Shown: positions 50,948 to 61,707 of the stretch, in pieces
Position numbering within the stretch: the stretch's first letter is position 1
Layout: every line of letters begins with the position of its first letter
Assembly (NCBI GenBank): GCA_018402085.1
Contig: JAGYJM010000002.1
Span: 1,302,001 to 1,366,000 of the forward strand
Length of the DNA: 64,000 bases
Reading direction: 5' to 3'
Origin: Flavobacteriales bacterium
GTDB taxonomy: Bacteria; Bacteroidota; Bacteroidia; Flavobacteriales_D; Sanyastnellaceae
Notes under the pieces: model-generated
Seen by the model: the letters and a program-made list of their open reading frames with translations, nothing else
Database searches by the model: none
What the model was told of the DNA's origin: nothing
Position numbers and translations under genes: made by a program

Positions 50948-53581
50948 TCAGTCTTCGTCAGAAGATTTGGTTTTCTCTTCTTTCGGTTCTTCACTGTCGT
51001 CGTCGTCATCATTGGTTGCTTTGGCCGCTTTTGCTGCACCGCCTTTAATGACATTTACGACAATCTCTTCTTTCTTTTTATCGTAATCCGCTTCTATGAG
51101 GTCTCCCTCTTTCAACGTGGCATTGATGATTTCTTCCGCAAGGGGATCTTCCAGGTATTTCTGAATGGCACGCTTCAGTGGGCGTGCTCCGAATTTATCA
51201 TCATAGCCGCGGTTCGCCATAAAGTCTTTGGCATCATCAGTGAGCGAAATGCCATAACCGAGAGACTTCACACGGTCAAAAAGTTTATCAAGCTCAAGAT
51301 CGATAATCTGGTGGATGTGCTCGCGCGTTAACGATTTGAACATGATCACGTCATCAATCCGGTTGAGGAATTCAGGCGCAAAGGCACGTTTAAGAGCCCC
51401 TTCAACCACGCTTTTCCGATCATCGTCCTGGCGTTTCTCACGGGCGGTCGTTCCGAAACCGACACCGGTACCGAAATCTTGCAACTGGCGTGCACCGATA
51501 TTTGATGTCATAATAATCACCGTATTCCGAAAATCAATTTTACGACCGAGGCTATCAGTCATTTGACCATCATCTAGTGCCTGCAGCAGAAGGTTGAATA
51601 CATCAGGGTGCGCCTTTTCTATCTCATCGAGAAGCACAATAGAGTAGGGGCGACGTCGCACCTTTTCAGTGAGCTGTCCGCCCTCTTCGTACCCCACATA
51701 CCCCGGAGGTGCACCAATCAGTCTCGATACGGCGAATTTCTCCATGTATTCACTCATGTCGATACGGATCAGTGCATCGTCTGAGTCAAAAAGGAACTTC
51801 GCCAGCTCTTTGGCGAGCTGAGTTTTACCCACACCTGTAGGCCCAAGAAAGATGAACGATCCAATCGGCTTATTCGGATCTTTCAGTCCGGCACGATTCC
51901 GCTTGATGGCCTTAGTGATCATTTTGATAGCACCGTTTTGCCCGATCACCTTTCCGTCAAGGCTTTCTTCCATTCGCGCGAGCTTACCGCTTTCTTTTTC
52001 GGCGATGCGCTGCACGGGGATTCCGGTCATCATTGCGACCACTTCTTCTACATTGTCTTCAGTGACGGTCTCTCGGTGATGTTTTGATTCTTCTTCCCAT
52101 TTCTGCTTTGCGGCATCGAGTTTTTCGAGCAGCTGGCGTTCTTTATCGCGAAGTTTTGCGGCCTCTTCATATTTCTGGCTTCGAACTACGCGCGTCTTCT
52201 CCTCCTTTACATCTTCGATCTGCTTTTCAATTTCGATGATTTCTTTCGGAACATTGATATTCTTGAGATGTACCCTTGAGCCGACTTCATCAAGTGCATC
52301 AATGGCTTTATCCGGTAAGTGCCGGTCAGTGATGTAACGGCTGGTAAGTTTGACACACGCTTCGATGGCAGCATCGGTGTAATCTACACTGTGGTGCGCT
52401 TCATATTTATCTTTGATGTTATGAAGGATCTGAACCGTTTCATCCATCGTAGTAGGCTCTACCATTACCTTCTGGAAGCGACGTTCCAGAGCACCATCTT
52501 TTTCAATATGTTGACGGTATTCATCGAGGGTAGTGGCACCGATGCATTGAATCTCACCGCGCGCCAGTGCGGGCTTAAACATGTTAGAAGCATCGAGAGA
52601 TCCGCTGGCACCGCCTGCCCCTACGATGGTATGCAACTCATCAATGAAGAGAATCACATCGGGTGATTTCTCCAACTCATTCATGACCGCTTTCATACGC
52701 TCTTCGAATTGGCCGCGGTACTTGGTACCTGCCACCAGTGAAGCAATGTCGAGGGTCACAATGCGCTTACCAAAGAGCACACGGCTTACTTTCTTCTGTA
52801 TGATACGAAGAGCAAGCCCTTCAGCAATGGCCGATTTACCTACACCCGGTTCCCCGATCAATATGGGATTGTTTTTCTTGCGACGCGAGAGAATCTGTGA
52901 GACACGCTCAATTTCTTTTTCGCGTCCGACAATCGGGTCAAGCTTATCTTCCTCTGCCAATTTGGTGAGGTCTCGTCCGAAATTATCAAGTACCGGCGTT
53001 TTGCTTTTGCTGTCACCGGTTTTCCGAGCACCACCGGATCCGCCGGAATATCCGCGGTCATCGTCTTCTTCTGATGATCCGGGGAACTCTGCTTTTGGCA
53101 GGTCCGTGCCGGCGTCTTCCATAAGGATAGACTCAAATTCGTCGCGTGCAGCGTCGTAGTTTACATCCATTGATAAAAGTGATTTCGTAGCCACGTTGTC
53201 TTCGTCTTTGAGGATGGATAAGAGCAGGTGCTCCGTACCAATGACCGGACTTTTAAACACTTTGGCTTCGAGGTAGGTGATTTTAAGGATCTTCTCTGCC
53301 TGCTTGACCAGCGGAATGTTCCCCTGGCTGGCGGCCTTGGTATTTTGAGACGAGATTGAGCCTTCAACCAATTTCCTGAGTCGCCCGAGGTCGACATTCA
53401 GTCCTTCTAGAATCCGGATCGCGGTCCCTTCACCTTCACGTATGATACCGAGAAGAAGGTGTTCCACCCCGATGTAGTTGTGCCCTAACCGGATGGCCTC
53501 TTCGCGGCTATACGTGATTACATCCCTTACCCGGGGCGAAAATTTTGCATCCATAGAATGAGGATCTCTGCTGTTTTCCAT
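50948..53581 (-). CDS. clpC: ClpC-type ATP-dependent protease ATPase subunit
   Basis: The 877-residue AAA+ unfoldase has an N-terminal Clp_N repeat, Walker A motifs [13 protein letters not shown] and [14 protein letters not shown], the UVR motif region ([18 protein letters not shown]), and the C-terminal D2 small domain. It feeds proteins into ClpP. A flexible linker around residues 165-200 ([14 protein letters not shown]) and an acidic C-terminal tail ([17 protein letters not shown]) are lineage features. A clpP gene is not in view. Confidence 0.95.
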   Translation of the reverse strand: MENSRDPHSMDAKFSPRVRDVITYSREEAIRLGHNYIGVEHLLLGIIREGEGTAIRILEGLNVDLGRLRKLVEGSISSQNTKAASQGNIPLVKQAEKILKITYLEAKVFKSPVIGTEHLLLSILKDEDNVATKSLLSMDVNYDAARDEFESILMEDAGTDLPKAEFPGSSEEDDDRGYSGGSGGARKTGDSKSKTPVLDNFGRDLTKLAEEDKLDPIVGREKEIERVSQILSRRKKNNPILIGEPGVGKSAIAEGLALRIIQKKVSRVLFGKRIVTLDIASLVAGTKYRGQFEERMKAVMNELEKSPDVILFIDELHTIVGAGGASGSLDASNMFKPALARGEIQCIGATTLDEYRQHIEKDGALERRFQKVMVEPTTMDETVQILHNIKDKYEAHHSVDYTDAAIEACVKLTSRYITDRHLPDKAIDALDEVGSRVHLKNINVPKEIIEIEKQIEDVKEEKTRVVRSQKYEEAAKLRDKERQLLEKLDAAKQKWEEESKHHRETVTEDNVEEVVAMMTGIPVQRIAEKESGKLARMEESLDGKVIGQNGAIKMITKAIKRNRAGLKDPNKPIGSFIFLGPTGVGKTQLAKELAKFLFDSDDALIRIDMSEYMEKFAVSRLIGAPPGYVGYEEGGQLTEKVRRRPYSIVLLDEIEKAHPDVFNLLLQALDDGQMTDSLGRKIDFRNTVIIMTSNIGARQLQDFGTGVGFGTTAREKRQDDDRKSVVEGALKRAFAPEFLNRIDDVIMFKSLTREHIHQIIDLELDKLFDRVKSLGYGISLTDDAKDFMANRGYDDKFGARPLKRAIQKYLEDPLAEEIINATLKEGDLIEADYDKKKEEIVVNVIKGGAAKAAKATNDDDDDSEEPKEEKTKSSDED

Positions 53582-53788
53582 TCAGTTCTTTAAAAATACG
53601 TTGAATTGCTTCCTTGTTCAAATTTATCTTCATCCGGGCGTGCAGACCTGCACCTTCTCCGTTTTTATCCACATAAACCTGTTTGATTTTGTGAAAAAAC
53701 CGACATCCTGTGCGGCTTGCAGCCCTTTTATTATGCGTACTTTCGCTAGAAGCATCAAAATCTGTGCTAAACTTTTTTTGAAGACGAT

Positions 53789-56332
53789 ATGGCAGAAGGC
53801 GAAAAGATCATAGCGATCAACATTGAAGATGAAATGAAATCGGCCTACATCGACTACTCGATGTCGGTAATTGTAGCTCGGGCTTTGCCTGACGTGAGAG
53901 ACGGACTAAAGCCGGTGCACCGCCGCGTACTCTACGGTATGCTTGATCTGGGCGTACTTTCAAACCGCTCGTACAAAAAGTCAGCGCGTATTGTCGGGGA
54001 GGTGCTTGGTAAGTACCACCCGCACGGTGACAGTTCAGTGTATGACACCATGGTAAGAATGGCACAGGAATGGTCATTGCGGTATCCGATGGTTGACGGA
54101 CAAGGGAACTTCGGCTCGATTGATGGCGACAACCCCGCAGCAATGCGTTACACAGAGGCTCGATTGCGCAAGGTGGCCGAAGAAATGCTCGATGAAATCG
54201 ACAAAGAAACCGTTGACTTTGCACCCAACTTTGATGAGTCGCTAAAAGAACCGGTTGTTCTTCCTGCTAGAATACCCAGTTTGCTTGTTAATGGTGCAAG
54301 CGGTATTGCCGTAGGTATGGCGACCAATATGCCGCCGCACAACTTGTCAGAAGTTGTTGACGGAACGGTAGCCTTCATAGATAATCCTGACATCACCATC
54401 GATGAATTGATGGAGCATATCAAAGCACCTGACTTTCCGACAGGTGGTATCATATTTGGTATGGAAGGTGTGCGCGAAGCTTTCGAGACAGGGCGAGGCC
54501 GCGTCGTGATTCGCGGCAAAGCTACCATTGAAGAAAATAAAGCAGGCAAAGAAGTCATTATCGTTAACGAGATCCCATACCAGGTCAATAAGGCCGATAT
54601 GATCAAGAAAACGGCTGACCTCGTGAATGACGGCAAGATTGAAGGTATCTCCGAAATACGCGATGAATCTGACCGTAAAGGACTCCGGGTGGTTTATGAG
54701 TTGAAGCGGGATGCCATTCCGAATGTTGTACTGAACAAACTGTACAAGTACACTGCGCTACAGACTTCATTCTCAGTGAATAACATTGCCTTGGTGGCTG
54801 GTCGCCCGCAAGGACTAAACCTTCGAGACCTGATCTTCCATTACGTCGAGCACCGCCATGAAGTGGTAGTTCGTCGAACGCAATATGAGCTGCGTAAGGC
54901 AGAAGAACGCGCGCACGTGCTGGAGGGGTTGATCATTGCGATTGATAACCTAGACGAGGTGATTCAGTTGATTCGGGCGAGCAAAACACCTGAAGAGGCT
55001 CGCAACGGCTTGATGGAGCGCTTTGAACTGTCAGAGATTCAGGCACGTGCTATCCTTGATATGCGCCTTCAGAAACTCACCGGCCTCGAAAGAGATAAAC
55101 TCCGCGAAGAGTACGAAGAACTCAAAGCGCTGATCGAACGCCTGAAAGAAATCCTGGCGAACAAAGAATTGCGAATGCAGATCATCAAAGATGAACTGAT
55201 CTCCATGAAGGAGAAATACGGCGATGACCGTCGTTCGCAGATCGAATACAGCAGCGCTGATCTTAGTATTGAAGACATGATTCCCGATGAACGGGTCGTG
55301 GTGACCATCAGTCACCTCGGTTATATCAAGCGAACTAAGCTGGCTGAGTACAAGACTCAAAGCAGAGGCGGCGTAGGCTCTCGAGGCACAACCACCCGAG
55401 ATGAAGACTTCCTGGTGCATGTGTTCTCTGCCACCAACCACAACTGGCTGCTCATCTTTACGGAGAAGGGAAAATGCTTCTGGATGCGCATCTTTGAGAT
55501 ACCGGAAGGTTCGAAAGCTTCTAAAGGAAGAGCGATTCAGAATCTGATCAATATCGAGCAAGATGACCGGATAATGGCATACATCCCGGTGATCGACCTA
55601 AAAGATGAAGATTACGTGAATCAATACAACGTAATTCTTGCTACTAAGAAAGGACTGATCAAAAAGACCACCCTGGAAGCATACTCCCGTCCCAGATCAA
55701 ATGGAATCAACGCTGTAACCATTCGCGAAGGAGATCAGCTACTCGAAGCCCGACTTACCAATGGTAACAATGAAATTATTCTCGGGCTGCGCAGCGGAAA
55801 AGCCATTCGGTTCCATGAAAAAAACGTGCGTGCAGTCGGACGCACCGCTATGGGCGTCAAAGGGGTTACCCTCGGTAGTAAAAAAGACGAAGTGATCGGT
55901 ATGGTATGCATAACCGATGAAAATTCTGAAATGTTGGTGGTCTCCGAAAAAGGATACGGAAAGCGCTCTGCACTTGAAGATTACCGCATCACCAATAGAG
56001 GCGGTAAGGGTGTGACTACCCTGAAGGCCACCGAAAAAACAGGTGATTTGATTGCGATCCTGAACGTCACCGATGATTATGACCTCATGATAATCAATAA
56101 GAGCGGCATCGTTATACGAATGAGCGTCAGTGACCTTCGTGTCATGGGGCGAAACACGCAAGGTGTGCGCCTGATCAGCTTGCGCAACAATGATGAAATC
56201 GCCAGTGTTGCAAAAGTGCTGCCTGAAGATGATGAAGAGGTTCCTGATAACATCGCCGAAGAACAGGCAGATGCTAAAGATCAAGCGCAGGATACCGATT
56301 CGGAAGGAGAGGGGCCAGCTACTGAAGAGTAG
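53789..56332 (+). CDS. gyrA: DNA gyrase subunit A
   Basis: The 847-residue protein has the catalytic Tyr121 in MRYTEARL and the C-terminal beta-pinwheel repeats with [10 protein letters not shown]-like boxes. It introduces negative supercoils with GyrB. The quinolone-resistance region reads [17 protein letters not shown], with Ser82 and Asp86 in the positions of E. coli Ser83 and Asp87, the susceptible-type residues. An acidic tail ([21 protein letters not shown]) follows. A perfect terminator lies after it. Confidence 0.97.
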   Translation: MAEGEKIIAINIEDEMKSAYIDYSMSVIVARALPDVRDGLKPVHRRVLYGMLDLGVLSNRSYKKSARIVGEVLGKYHPHGDSSVYDTMVRMAQEWSLRYPMVDGQGNFGSIDGDNPAAMRYTEARLRKVAEEMLDEIDKETVDFAPNFDESLKEPVVLPARIPSLLVNGASGIAVGMATNMPPHNLSEVVDGTVAFIDNPDITIDELMEHIKAPDFPTGGIIFGMEGVREAFETGRGRVVIRGKATIEENKAGKEVIIVNEIPYQVNKADMIKKTADLVNDGKIEGISEIRDESDRKGLRVVYELKRDAIPNVVLNKLYKYTALQTSFSVNNIALVAGRPQGLNLRDLIFHYVEHRHEVVVRRTQYELRKAEERAHVLEGLIIAIDNLDEVIQLIRASKTPEEARNGLMERFELSEIQARAILDMRLQKLTGLERDKLREEYEELKALIERLKEILANKELRMQIIKDELISMKEKYGDDRRSQIEYSSADLSIEDMIPDERVVVTISHLGYIKRTKLAEYKTQSRGGVGSRGTTTRDEDFLVHVFSATNHNWLLIFTEKGKCFWMRIFEIPEGSKASKGRAIQNLINIEQDDRIMAYIPVIDLKDEDYVNQYNVILATKKGLIKKTTLEAYSRPRSNGINAVTIREGDQLLEARLTNGNNEIILGLRSGKAIRFHEKNVRAVGRTAMGVKGVTLGSKKDEVIGMVCITDENSEMLVVSEKGYGKRSALEDYRITNRGGKGVTTLKATEKTGDLIAILNVTDDYDLMIINKSGIVIRMSVSDLRVMGRNTQGVRLISLRNNDEIASVAKVLPEDDEEVPDNIAEEQADAKDQAQDTDSEGEGPATEE

Positions 56333-56352
56333 ACAAGAACAAATCTGTCATT

Positions 56353-56380
56353 AAAAACCGCCGGAATTCCGGCGGTTTTT
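56353..56380. terminator. Intrinsic terminator after gyrA
   Basis: AAAAACCGCCGGAA / TTCCGGCGGTTTTT, a perfect 14-bp palindrome; hairpin with T run. Confidence 0.9.
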
Positions 56381-56473
56381 TTAGTTGTAAATAAACGCCT
56401 GAAGTTTTGGCACTGATTTTGTACTCTCCCTCACAGAATTGATATTTTAGCAACCGAAAACGCAAACGATACC

Positions 56474-57766
56474 ATGAAAAAGACGATTACGGCCCTTATG
56501 CTTGTCATGCTCGCCGGAACCAGCTTCGCTCAGAAAAATGTGGTCTCCGCCTACAATCTGATGAAAGACGGTGAGTTTCTCAATGCCTCAGAGTTTATTG
56601 AGAAAGCTCTTGACAACCCCAAAGCAACCGAGAAAGAAAAGACCTGGCGCTACCGCGGGCAAATTTACCTGAGCATTGCGCTTGATAGCGCTCTGTTTGC
56701 TCAAAAGCCCAATGCTTTGGCACTTGCAAAAGAATCTTACCTGAAAGCCCGAGAGCTGGATGGCAAAGGAAGCTATGAACGCGAAATCACACTCGGACTG
56801 AATAATGTGCGCGATCACTCCCTGAATACCGGTGTGGTAGAGTACAATGCCGGCAATTATGAGAAAGCGGCCAGTCGGTTTGCCTTGAGTAACGAAGTGG
56901 CTCAGGAAGCCTTTGACTCTACATTCACACTTGCGATCTATAATGCTGCGCTCGCTTACGAGAAAGCCGGTAACATCGATCAGGCCATCAATTTTTATGA
57001 AAAGTGTGCCGAGGTCAATTACCAGGTACCCGGTGTGTACATCCTGATTGCGAATCTGCTCAAAAATGCAGGGAGGGAAGAAGATGCACTAACCGCTCTG
57101 CGCGATGCTCGTGAGAAATTCCCGAGAGATCGCGGCTTGATTCTAGAAGAACTCAATATTTATCTGGTCAATAAAGAGTATGACCGTGCAAAAGATAACC
57201 TTGAGCTTGCCGTCGAGGCCGATCCTAACAATGAAGTGCTGCATTTTAGCCGAGGTGCAGTGCTCGATGAACTGGGCGACGATGAAGGAGCAGAAAAAAG
57301 CTACCTGAGGGCTATCGAATTGAAACCGGATTATGTGGATGCACTCTACAACCTCGGTGCCTTGTATTTCAATACCGGCGCAGAAAAAGTGAATGAAGCC
57401 AATGAGATTCCTCCTAATAAGACAAAAGAATATGAAGCGGCTATGGCAAAAGCGAAAGACTATTTCGCTAAAGCGCAACCGTATTTTGAATCAGCGCTCG
57501 AGCTGAGTCCGGATGATCAAGCTATTGCGCAATCACTTAAAAACATTTATGCCAGAACAGGGCAGGATGAAAAGGTGCTTTTGATGTCTCGGATACTTAA
57601 AGGTGAATTCCTAATCCAAGAGTGTGAATCGCTAGTAGAAGCTGCCAAAACAGACTGCTATTGTGAGAAGGCCGACAAGGCTAAAGATGTGTATTTAGAG
57701 ACTGGTAATGCGACTGACTTAAAGCATCATCAGCGCTTACTGGAGAAGTGTATGGAAGGGAAGTGA
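56474..57766 (+). CDS. TPR-repeat secreted protein
   Basis: The 430-residue protein has a signal peptide (ITALMLVMLAGTSFAQ) and tetratricopeptide repeats across residues ~85-380 (YNAALAYEKAGNIDQAINFYEKC, VDALYNLGALYFNTG). A short Cys-containing end (CESLVEAAKTDCYCEKADKA) follows. TPR domains bind protein partners; the partner is unknown. It is a single gene bracketed by terminators. Confidence 0.85.
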   Translation: MKKTITALMLVMLAGTSFAQKNVVSAYNLMKDGEFLNASEFIEKALDNPKATEKEKTWRYRGQIYLSIALDSALFAQKPNALALAKESYLKARELDGKGSYEREITLGLNNVRDHSLNTGVVEYNAGNYEKAASRFALSNEVAQEAFDSTFTLAIYNAALAYEKAGNIDQAINFYEKCAEVNYQVPGVYILIANLLKNAGREEDALTALRDAREKFPRDRGLILEELNIYLVNKEYDRAKDNLELAVEADPNNEVLHFSRGAVLDELGDDEGAEKSYLRAIELKPDYVDALYNLGALYFNTGAEKVNEANEIPPNKTKEYEAAMAKAKDYFAKAQPYFESALELSPDDQAIAQSLKNIYARTGQDEKVLLMSRILKGEFLIQECESLVEAAKTDCYCEKADKAKDVYLETGNATDLKHHQRLLEKCMEGK

Positions 57767-57782
57767 AATATTGAGAACACAC

Positions 57783-57808
57783 AAGAAGCCCGGAAAACCC
57801 GGGTTTCT
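57783..57808 (+). terminator. Intrinsic terminator after the TPR gene
   Basis: AGAAGCCCGG / CCGGGTTTCT with an AAAAC loop (one G-T pair), then TTTT. Confidence 0.7.
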
Positions 57809-57921
57809 TTTCAAACTACATACTTTACATAATATTAATTATCATTCAAAAGAGCAGAACACAGACTCCGTAACGATTCCTTAACGCTTTTGCCGTAAAT
57901 TCGCCCGCAAACCAAACAACT

Positions 57922-58587
57922 ATGCAACGTACAGTAATTCTGTTTATCGCCATTATCCTCATGGCCTGTCAAAATGAGTCAGCGGATTCGACTTCGTCTC
58001 AAAACGATACGGATTCCACAAAGACACAAAACGAACAACCTAAAGAAATTGAATTCATCAATGAGTTCACCGATCAGCGCACAGATCGCACATACGACCT
58101 GCATACCCAACATGTAGACGCGTATTGGTTCTTACAAGATCTCGTTAGTGATAAAGACGCTGATATCGTTGTGAACGATGACCTCGGCATGACCCAACTG
58201 TACACTTGGGATGAAGCAAAAAAAGCCTGCCCCGATGGTTGGATCATACCAAGCGACGAAGACTTTCGCTCTATCATGTCTGATTTCGCCGATGGTGCAG
58301 ATGAAGGTTCTGACAATACACATGAAGCTTTCGAAGGACTTCAGAATGTTTACCAAATGAATCTTCTGCCCAGAGGATTTTATGTAAAGCGAGCTGACAG
58401 TAATTCAGATGAACCAGAAGCTGTTGGCGAAGGCGAATTTGCTTACTACTGGACATCTACTGAAGATCAAGACAATCCATCAAAGGCTTTCGCACTTCGT
58501 GTTGACTTCAAAGGAAAACGCACATACCTGCAGTCATACAACAAAAGCGGAAAAGGTTCTTGCCGTTGCATTCAGTACATCAAGTAG
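57922..58587 (+). CDS. Lipoprotein with FISUMP domain
   Basis: The 221-residue protein has a lipobox (IILMACQN) and a low-complexity Ser/Asp/Gln linker. The Fibrobacter succinogenes major paralogous (FISUMP) domain follows: YTWDEAKKACPDGWIIPSDEDF, YYWTSTEDQDNPSKAFALRV, GSCRCIQY. These are surface proteins of unknown role. A near-consensus box (TAAATTCG) lies upstream. Confidence 0.83.
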   Translation: MQRTVILFIAIILMACQNESADSTSSQNDTDSTKTQNEQPKEIEFINEFTDQRTDRTYDLHTQHVDAYWFLQDLVSDKDADIVVNDDLGMTQLYTWDEAKKACPDGWIIPSDEDFRSIMSDFADGADEGSDNTHEAFEGLQNVYQMNLLPRGFYVKRADSNSDEPEAVGEGEFAYYWTSTEDQDNPSKAFALRVDFKGKRTYLQSYNKSGKGSCRCIQYIK

Positions 58588-58614
58588 AATTTTTAACTTT
58601 TGTCCGTAGACCCT

Positions 58615-59694
58615 ATGGACAATCGAATCCACTATTTTGACTGGGCTGCCAACGGCCTGATGACGCCAGAGGTGCATCAGGCCGTTGTGCGTTCACACGC
58701 AGCACTCGCTCAAACCGGCAGCATTGCGGCAGCCGAACATCGTGATATGCTGACGAAGAATGTGCGCAAGGCTTGTGCGCGTTTACTTCATACGGATGGC
58801 GACACGATCGTTCTTGCGCCCAATACCTCCACTTTAATCATCAGCCTTGCTGCGACGCTTCAACCGCACTTGAGTACCGTTGGCGCATTGGCCGGAGAAT
58901 ACCCCTCTCTCCTGCTGCCTTTCGAGCGCCAGGGTTTTCGCCTCAAACGCTTTGAAACACCTCCTGACGGCAGCCTTGATCTTGATGCTTACCTCGATTT
59001 CCTCATTGACGAAAAAGTGAGACTTGCCATTTTGAGCCATGTACAATGGGACACGGGCGTGCGTGCTGACATCCGGCGCTTTTGCGCCGTTTGTAAAAGT
59101 GAAGGCATTCGCACCCTCATCGATGCGACACAAAGCATGGGCATTATTGAAATGAATCTGAGAGCGCTCGGTGCAGATATTGTTGTGGCAAGCACTTACA
59201 AATGGCTGCAAGCAGGATTTGGTCTGGCAGTTGCGAGCCTCTCACACGACTTCAGAACGGATTTTCATGCGCGAATTGGCGGGTTCGGCTCTATGCGGCA
59301 CGATGGCTCACTTCCTGAGGCCAGTTCAACGGCATTCTACGAACCAGGTCACCTCTCCTCTCCTACCATGGCCGCCCTTCTGTGCAGCATCGAACAGAAA
59401 CTTGCGGCTGGTATGCCCGAGCTCGAAATGAAAGCAAGCAAGAAAGCAGAACAACTTCTGGAGATAATTCAATATAATGGTTTTAAAATCAAGGGTTTAA
59501 TCTCCGCGCAGAAGCGCGGGATGATCATTTGCTACTCCGCTTCTAAGGCTGCACATGACGCTTTGCTTGCAGCCGGCTTTCAATGTTCATATCGATCAGA
59601 GGGCATCCGTTTATCAGTGCACTATTCTACTCCTGAAGAAACGATTGGAGCACTGGAAGAATACTATCGGAAACAGCAGGCAGTCATTCTTTGA
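58615..59694 (+). CDS. Class V aminotransferase (cysteine desulfurase/lyase-like)
   Basis: The 359-residue PLP enzyme has the PLP-lysine in VVASTYKWLQAGFG and the preceding IDATQSMGII, which binds the cofactor. The N-terminal LAPNTSTLIISLAATLQP matches the SufS/selenocysteine-lyase branch, although a cysteine desulfurase role is not shown. ATG 58615 fits the family; the earlier TTG at 58600 does not. Two hairpin copies lie in it, one reversed. Confidence 0.82.
   Translation: MDNRIHYFDWAANGLMTPEVHQAVVRSHAALAQTGSIAAAEHRDMLTKNVRKACARLLHTDGDTIVLAPNTSTLIISLAATLQPHLSTVGALAGEYPSLLLPFERQGFRLKRFETPPDGSLDLDAYLDFLIDEKVRLAILSHVQWDTGVRADIRRFCAVCKSEGIRTLIDATQSMGIIEMNLRALGADIVVASTYKWLQAGFGLAVASLSHDFRTDFHARIGGFGSMRHDGSLPEASSTAFYEPGHLSSPTMAALLCSIEQKLAAGMPELEMKASKKAEQLLEIIQYNGFKIKGLISAQKRGMIICYSASKAAHDALLAAGFQCSYRSEGIRLSVHYSTPEETIGALEEYYRKQQAVIL
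59070..59092 (-). repeat. Dispersed AAAA-loop hairpin, reversed copy in aminotransferase gene
   Basis: Minus strand: stem CGGCGC/GCGCCG, loop AAAA, then GATG. The gene is on the plus strand, so it is read in reverse as DIRRFCAVCK. Confidence 0.7.
59502..59523 (+). repeat. Dispersed hairpin, second copy in aminotransferase gene
   Basis: Stem CCGCGC/GCGCGG, loop AGAA, then GATG. Read as SAQKRGM, the same frame as in the aldehyde dehydrogenase. Confidence 0.65.
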
Positions 59695-60841
59695 CAAAAA
59701 GGCGTCGATGCTCACCTGAATGCAGCACATAGGTGCCTTTGGCTAGGTCTGTCACATCCAATCCGCCTAAAGCATCCGCCGCTTTTGCGGCGAAAACAGT
59801 ATTACCTGCCAAGTCGTAAATGATCACTTCTTCTCCGGCAATGTGTGTACCGTATAAACGGTCAGTTACGGGATTCGGGTAAAGCTTAGGAACGAGCGCC
59901 GTGGAAGGATCATTGGCTGAAGTCGGACTGTCTACATAAATCGTATTTGTGTGCTCCCAGGTTTTATTCAGCATTTCGTAGTATTCTACCTGGATATCGT
60001 CATATGCGCCGGCATCAGGAGAGAGAATGACTGAGAATCTTTCTCCCGGATAAATTTCGAGTGTATCCGGATAGAATGGCTCGGGCAATTCTCTGCCATC
60101 AGACATCAGCACCTCAGGATTGAGTCCTTCGGGAAAAATCACCCTTGTTACGGAGTAAGCCATATTGCCCAGTCGTAAGGCTATGTTTTCACCGGCTTCA
60201 TAGATCACGTGCTGGTCGGTATCTTCTTCGAGTTGCGTACCTGATTTACCGTTGATCATGAAATAATCCGGCCTTATCTCATGAAAAGGAAACGCCTCGG
60301 TAGGCGCAAGATTGGTCATGATTTCAAGGTCAGAAAAGAGAAATGGATATTCACGTTGGTAGACCGGGCTTCCTTCAAAAAGTTGATCTTCAGCATAATC
60401 GACAAGTAAGAGGCCATACATGCCCATGGTAAGGTGCAGAGTGGTCGTTACATGGCAGTGGTACAGGTAGGTACCGGGGTGCAGCGCATTGAATTCGTAG
60501 GTACCGGTCTCATTTGGAAAAACGTAAAAGCTTGTTTGAGGCACACCATCATTGACCTGATCAACGTCTAAACCGTGCAAATGAATGGTATGCGCCTCAG
60601 GAGACGGATTGAACATACTGATACTGACATCCTGGCCTTGATCAAAGCGTAAAAGTGGCGCGGGCAAAGACATTTCGTCTCCGGGATAATATCCATAACC
60701 CCAGAAAGGAAGGTTTCCGCCGGATTCAATCTGGAAGGTGCCGTTCATGCCTGAAAACAGGCTTACTTCGACTACATCCTGGGCCTTTAGCACCGTCTGA
60801 AAAATGAGTGCAAAGAGGAAAAATGCAACTTCCTTTTTCAT
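59684..60841 (-). CDS. Multicopper oxidase-type secreted protein with T9SS sorting domain
   Basis: The 385-residue protein has a signal peptide, then cupredoxin parts with EAHTIHLHGLDVDQ and a complete type-1/type-3 copper motif YHCHVTTTLHLTMGMYG (Cys, two His and Met). The last ~75 residues form a T9SS sorting domain (LYPNPVTDRLYGTHI, LAKGTYVLHSGEHRRLFVKE), which contains a hairpin copy. It is the downstream member of a pair of overlapping cupredoxin genes (ATGA with the next one). Oxidase activity is likely but unproven; the substrate is unknown. Confidence 0.82.
   Translation of the reverse strand: MKKEVAFFLFALIFQTVLKAQDVVEVSLFSGMNGTFQIESGGNLPFWGYGYYPGDEMSLPAPLLRFDQGQDVSISMFNPSPEAHTIHLHGLDVDQVNDGVPQTSFYVFPNETGTYEFNALHPGTYLYHCHVTTTLHLTMGMYGLLLVDYAEDQLFEGSPVYQREYPFLFSDLEIMTNLAPTEAFPFHEIRPDYFMINGKSGTQLEEDTDQHVIYEAGENIALRLGNMAYSVTRVIFPEGLNPEVLMSDGRELPEPFYPDTLEIYPGERFSVILSPDAGAYDDIQVEYYEMLNKTWEHTNTIYVDSPTSANDPSTALVPKLYPNPVTDRLYGTHIAGEEVIIYDLAGNTVFAAKAADALGGLDVTDLAKGTYVLHSGEHRRLFVKE
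59772..59792 (-). repeat. Dispersed AAAA-loop hairpin, copy in multicopper oxidase gene
   Basis: Minus strand: stem CGCCGC/GCGGCG, loop AAAA, then GATGC. It encodes FAAKAADA within the T9SS sorting domain, forward to the gene. Confidence 0.75.
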
Positions 60842-61707
60842 TGTCCGACGTGAATTTGGGTGATCATGCCTCCGGGGTAAAACCCGGTATTGGTGACGGC
60901 TATGAGGTTGTGGTCATGCACGGGGTAGACCCCTTCAATATTGGCGAACAGTCGGAAGGTCATTGCATCTCCGCTTTTGACAGGAATGGTGTCTTTGCTC
61001 CATCCTATGCGCTCAGGCTGGTGCTGAGACGAAATGATCTCGACATGGAATCCGTGAAAGTGCATCACATGATCCATGAAACCTGAATTTACGACCGTTA
61101 TGTAGGCTTCTTCATTGAGGTCAAGAGTGACGAGTGCATCTGCATCATCTAACGTTTCCGGGAAAAAACGTCCGTTGATTAGAAAGAGCTCCGGCTGGTA
61201 TTCATCTGGCATGGCAGTAGCGCTGGCACTTGCAAGGTCGAAGGTGTGATCCTTGTTGAGGTCAAAAAGGTTCCAGCTAAAAACAGGCAAGGCACCCAGT
61301 CCGACGTGTATCACTCCTGAAGCGCCGATCAGCTCGCCGTAAGCACGATCGGAATAGTAGCGATACGTACCTGCTTCATCAAAGCTGAGGGTGAAAGAAA
61401 CCTCTCCTAATGCAGGTAATACATTGTCACTCTCCAGGTATCCGTCTACAGTGAAGGTATGCTCGAGCGTATCCGTATTGATCACGACTAGGTTCAGTTC
61501 TTCGTCTATCTCAAGCGAAATGATCACATTCTTTGAATTGATCATTTCTGAAGTGTTAAAGGCTGCCACGCTGATCACTTCATCTTGCAGAGTGACCTCA
61601 CCTTTGTTGAGGTAAAGTGTGAGGTCGAGTCCGACTGCTGTCGATGTCACTAACAAAAGACAGGCAAGCAACAAGGCTGCTGCTTTATTCTTTGATTTCA
61701 ACTCCAT
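60838..61707 (-). CDS. Cupredoxin/multicopper oxidase-like protein, incomplete copper site
   Basis: The 289-residue exported protein has a signal peptide and two cupredoxin-like domains. The second has the T2/T3-type HVMHFHGFHVEII, and where oxidases have HCHxxxH it shows VHDHNLIAVTNTGFYPGGM: the Cys is Asp and the type-1 ligands are absent. It overlaps the complete multicopper gene downstream and the DUF427 gene upstream, so the two cupredoxin proteins may form one complex. Confidence 0.75.
   Translation of the reverse strand: MELKSKNKAAALLLACLLLVTSTAVGLDLTLYLNKGEVTLQDEVISVAAFNTSEMINSKNVIISLEIDEELNLVVINTDTLEHTFTVDGYLESDNVLPALGEVSFTLSFDEAGTYRYYSDRAYGELIGASGVIHVGLGALPVFSWNLFDLNKDHTFDLASASATAMPDEYQPELFLINGRFFPETLDDADALVTLDLNEEAYITVVNSGFMDHVMHFHGFHVEIISSQHQPERIGWSKDTIPVKSGDAMTFRLFANIEGVYPVHDHNLIAVTNTGFYPGGMITQIHVGQ

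Noticed and set aside
51010-51050. GCAGCAAAAGCGGCC in clpC as a hairpin copy
   Set aside because: Stem arms do not pair beyond two bases and no GATG follows; it is codon use for AAKAAKA.
53601-53813. A 70-residue frame before gyrA
   Set aside because: It overlaps the gyrA start and has random-looking composition; the region is better read as leader.
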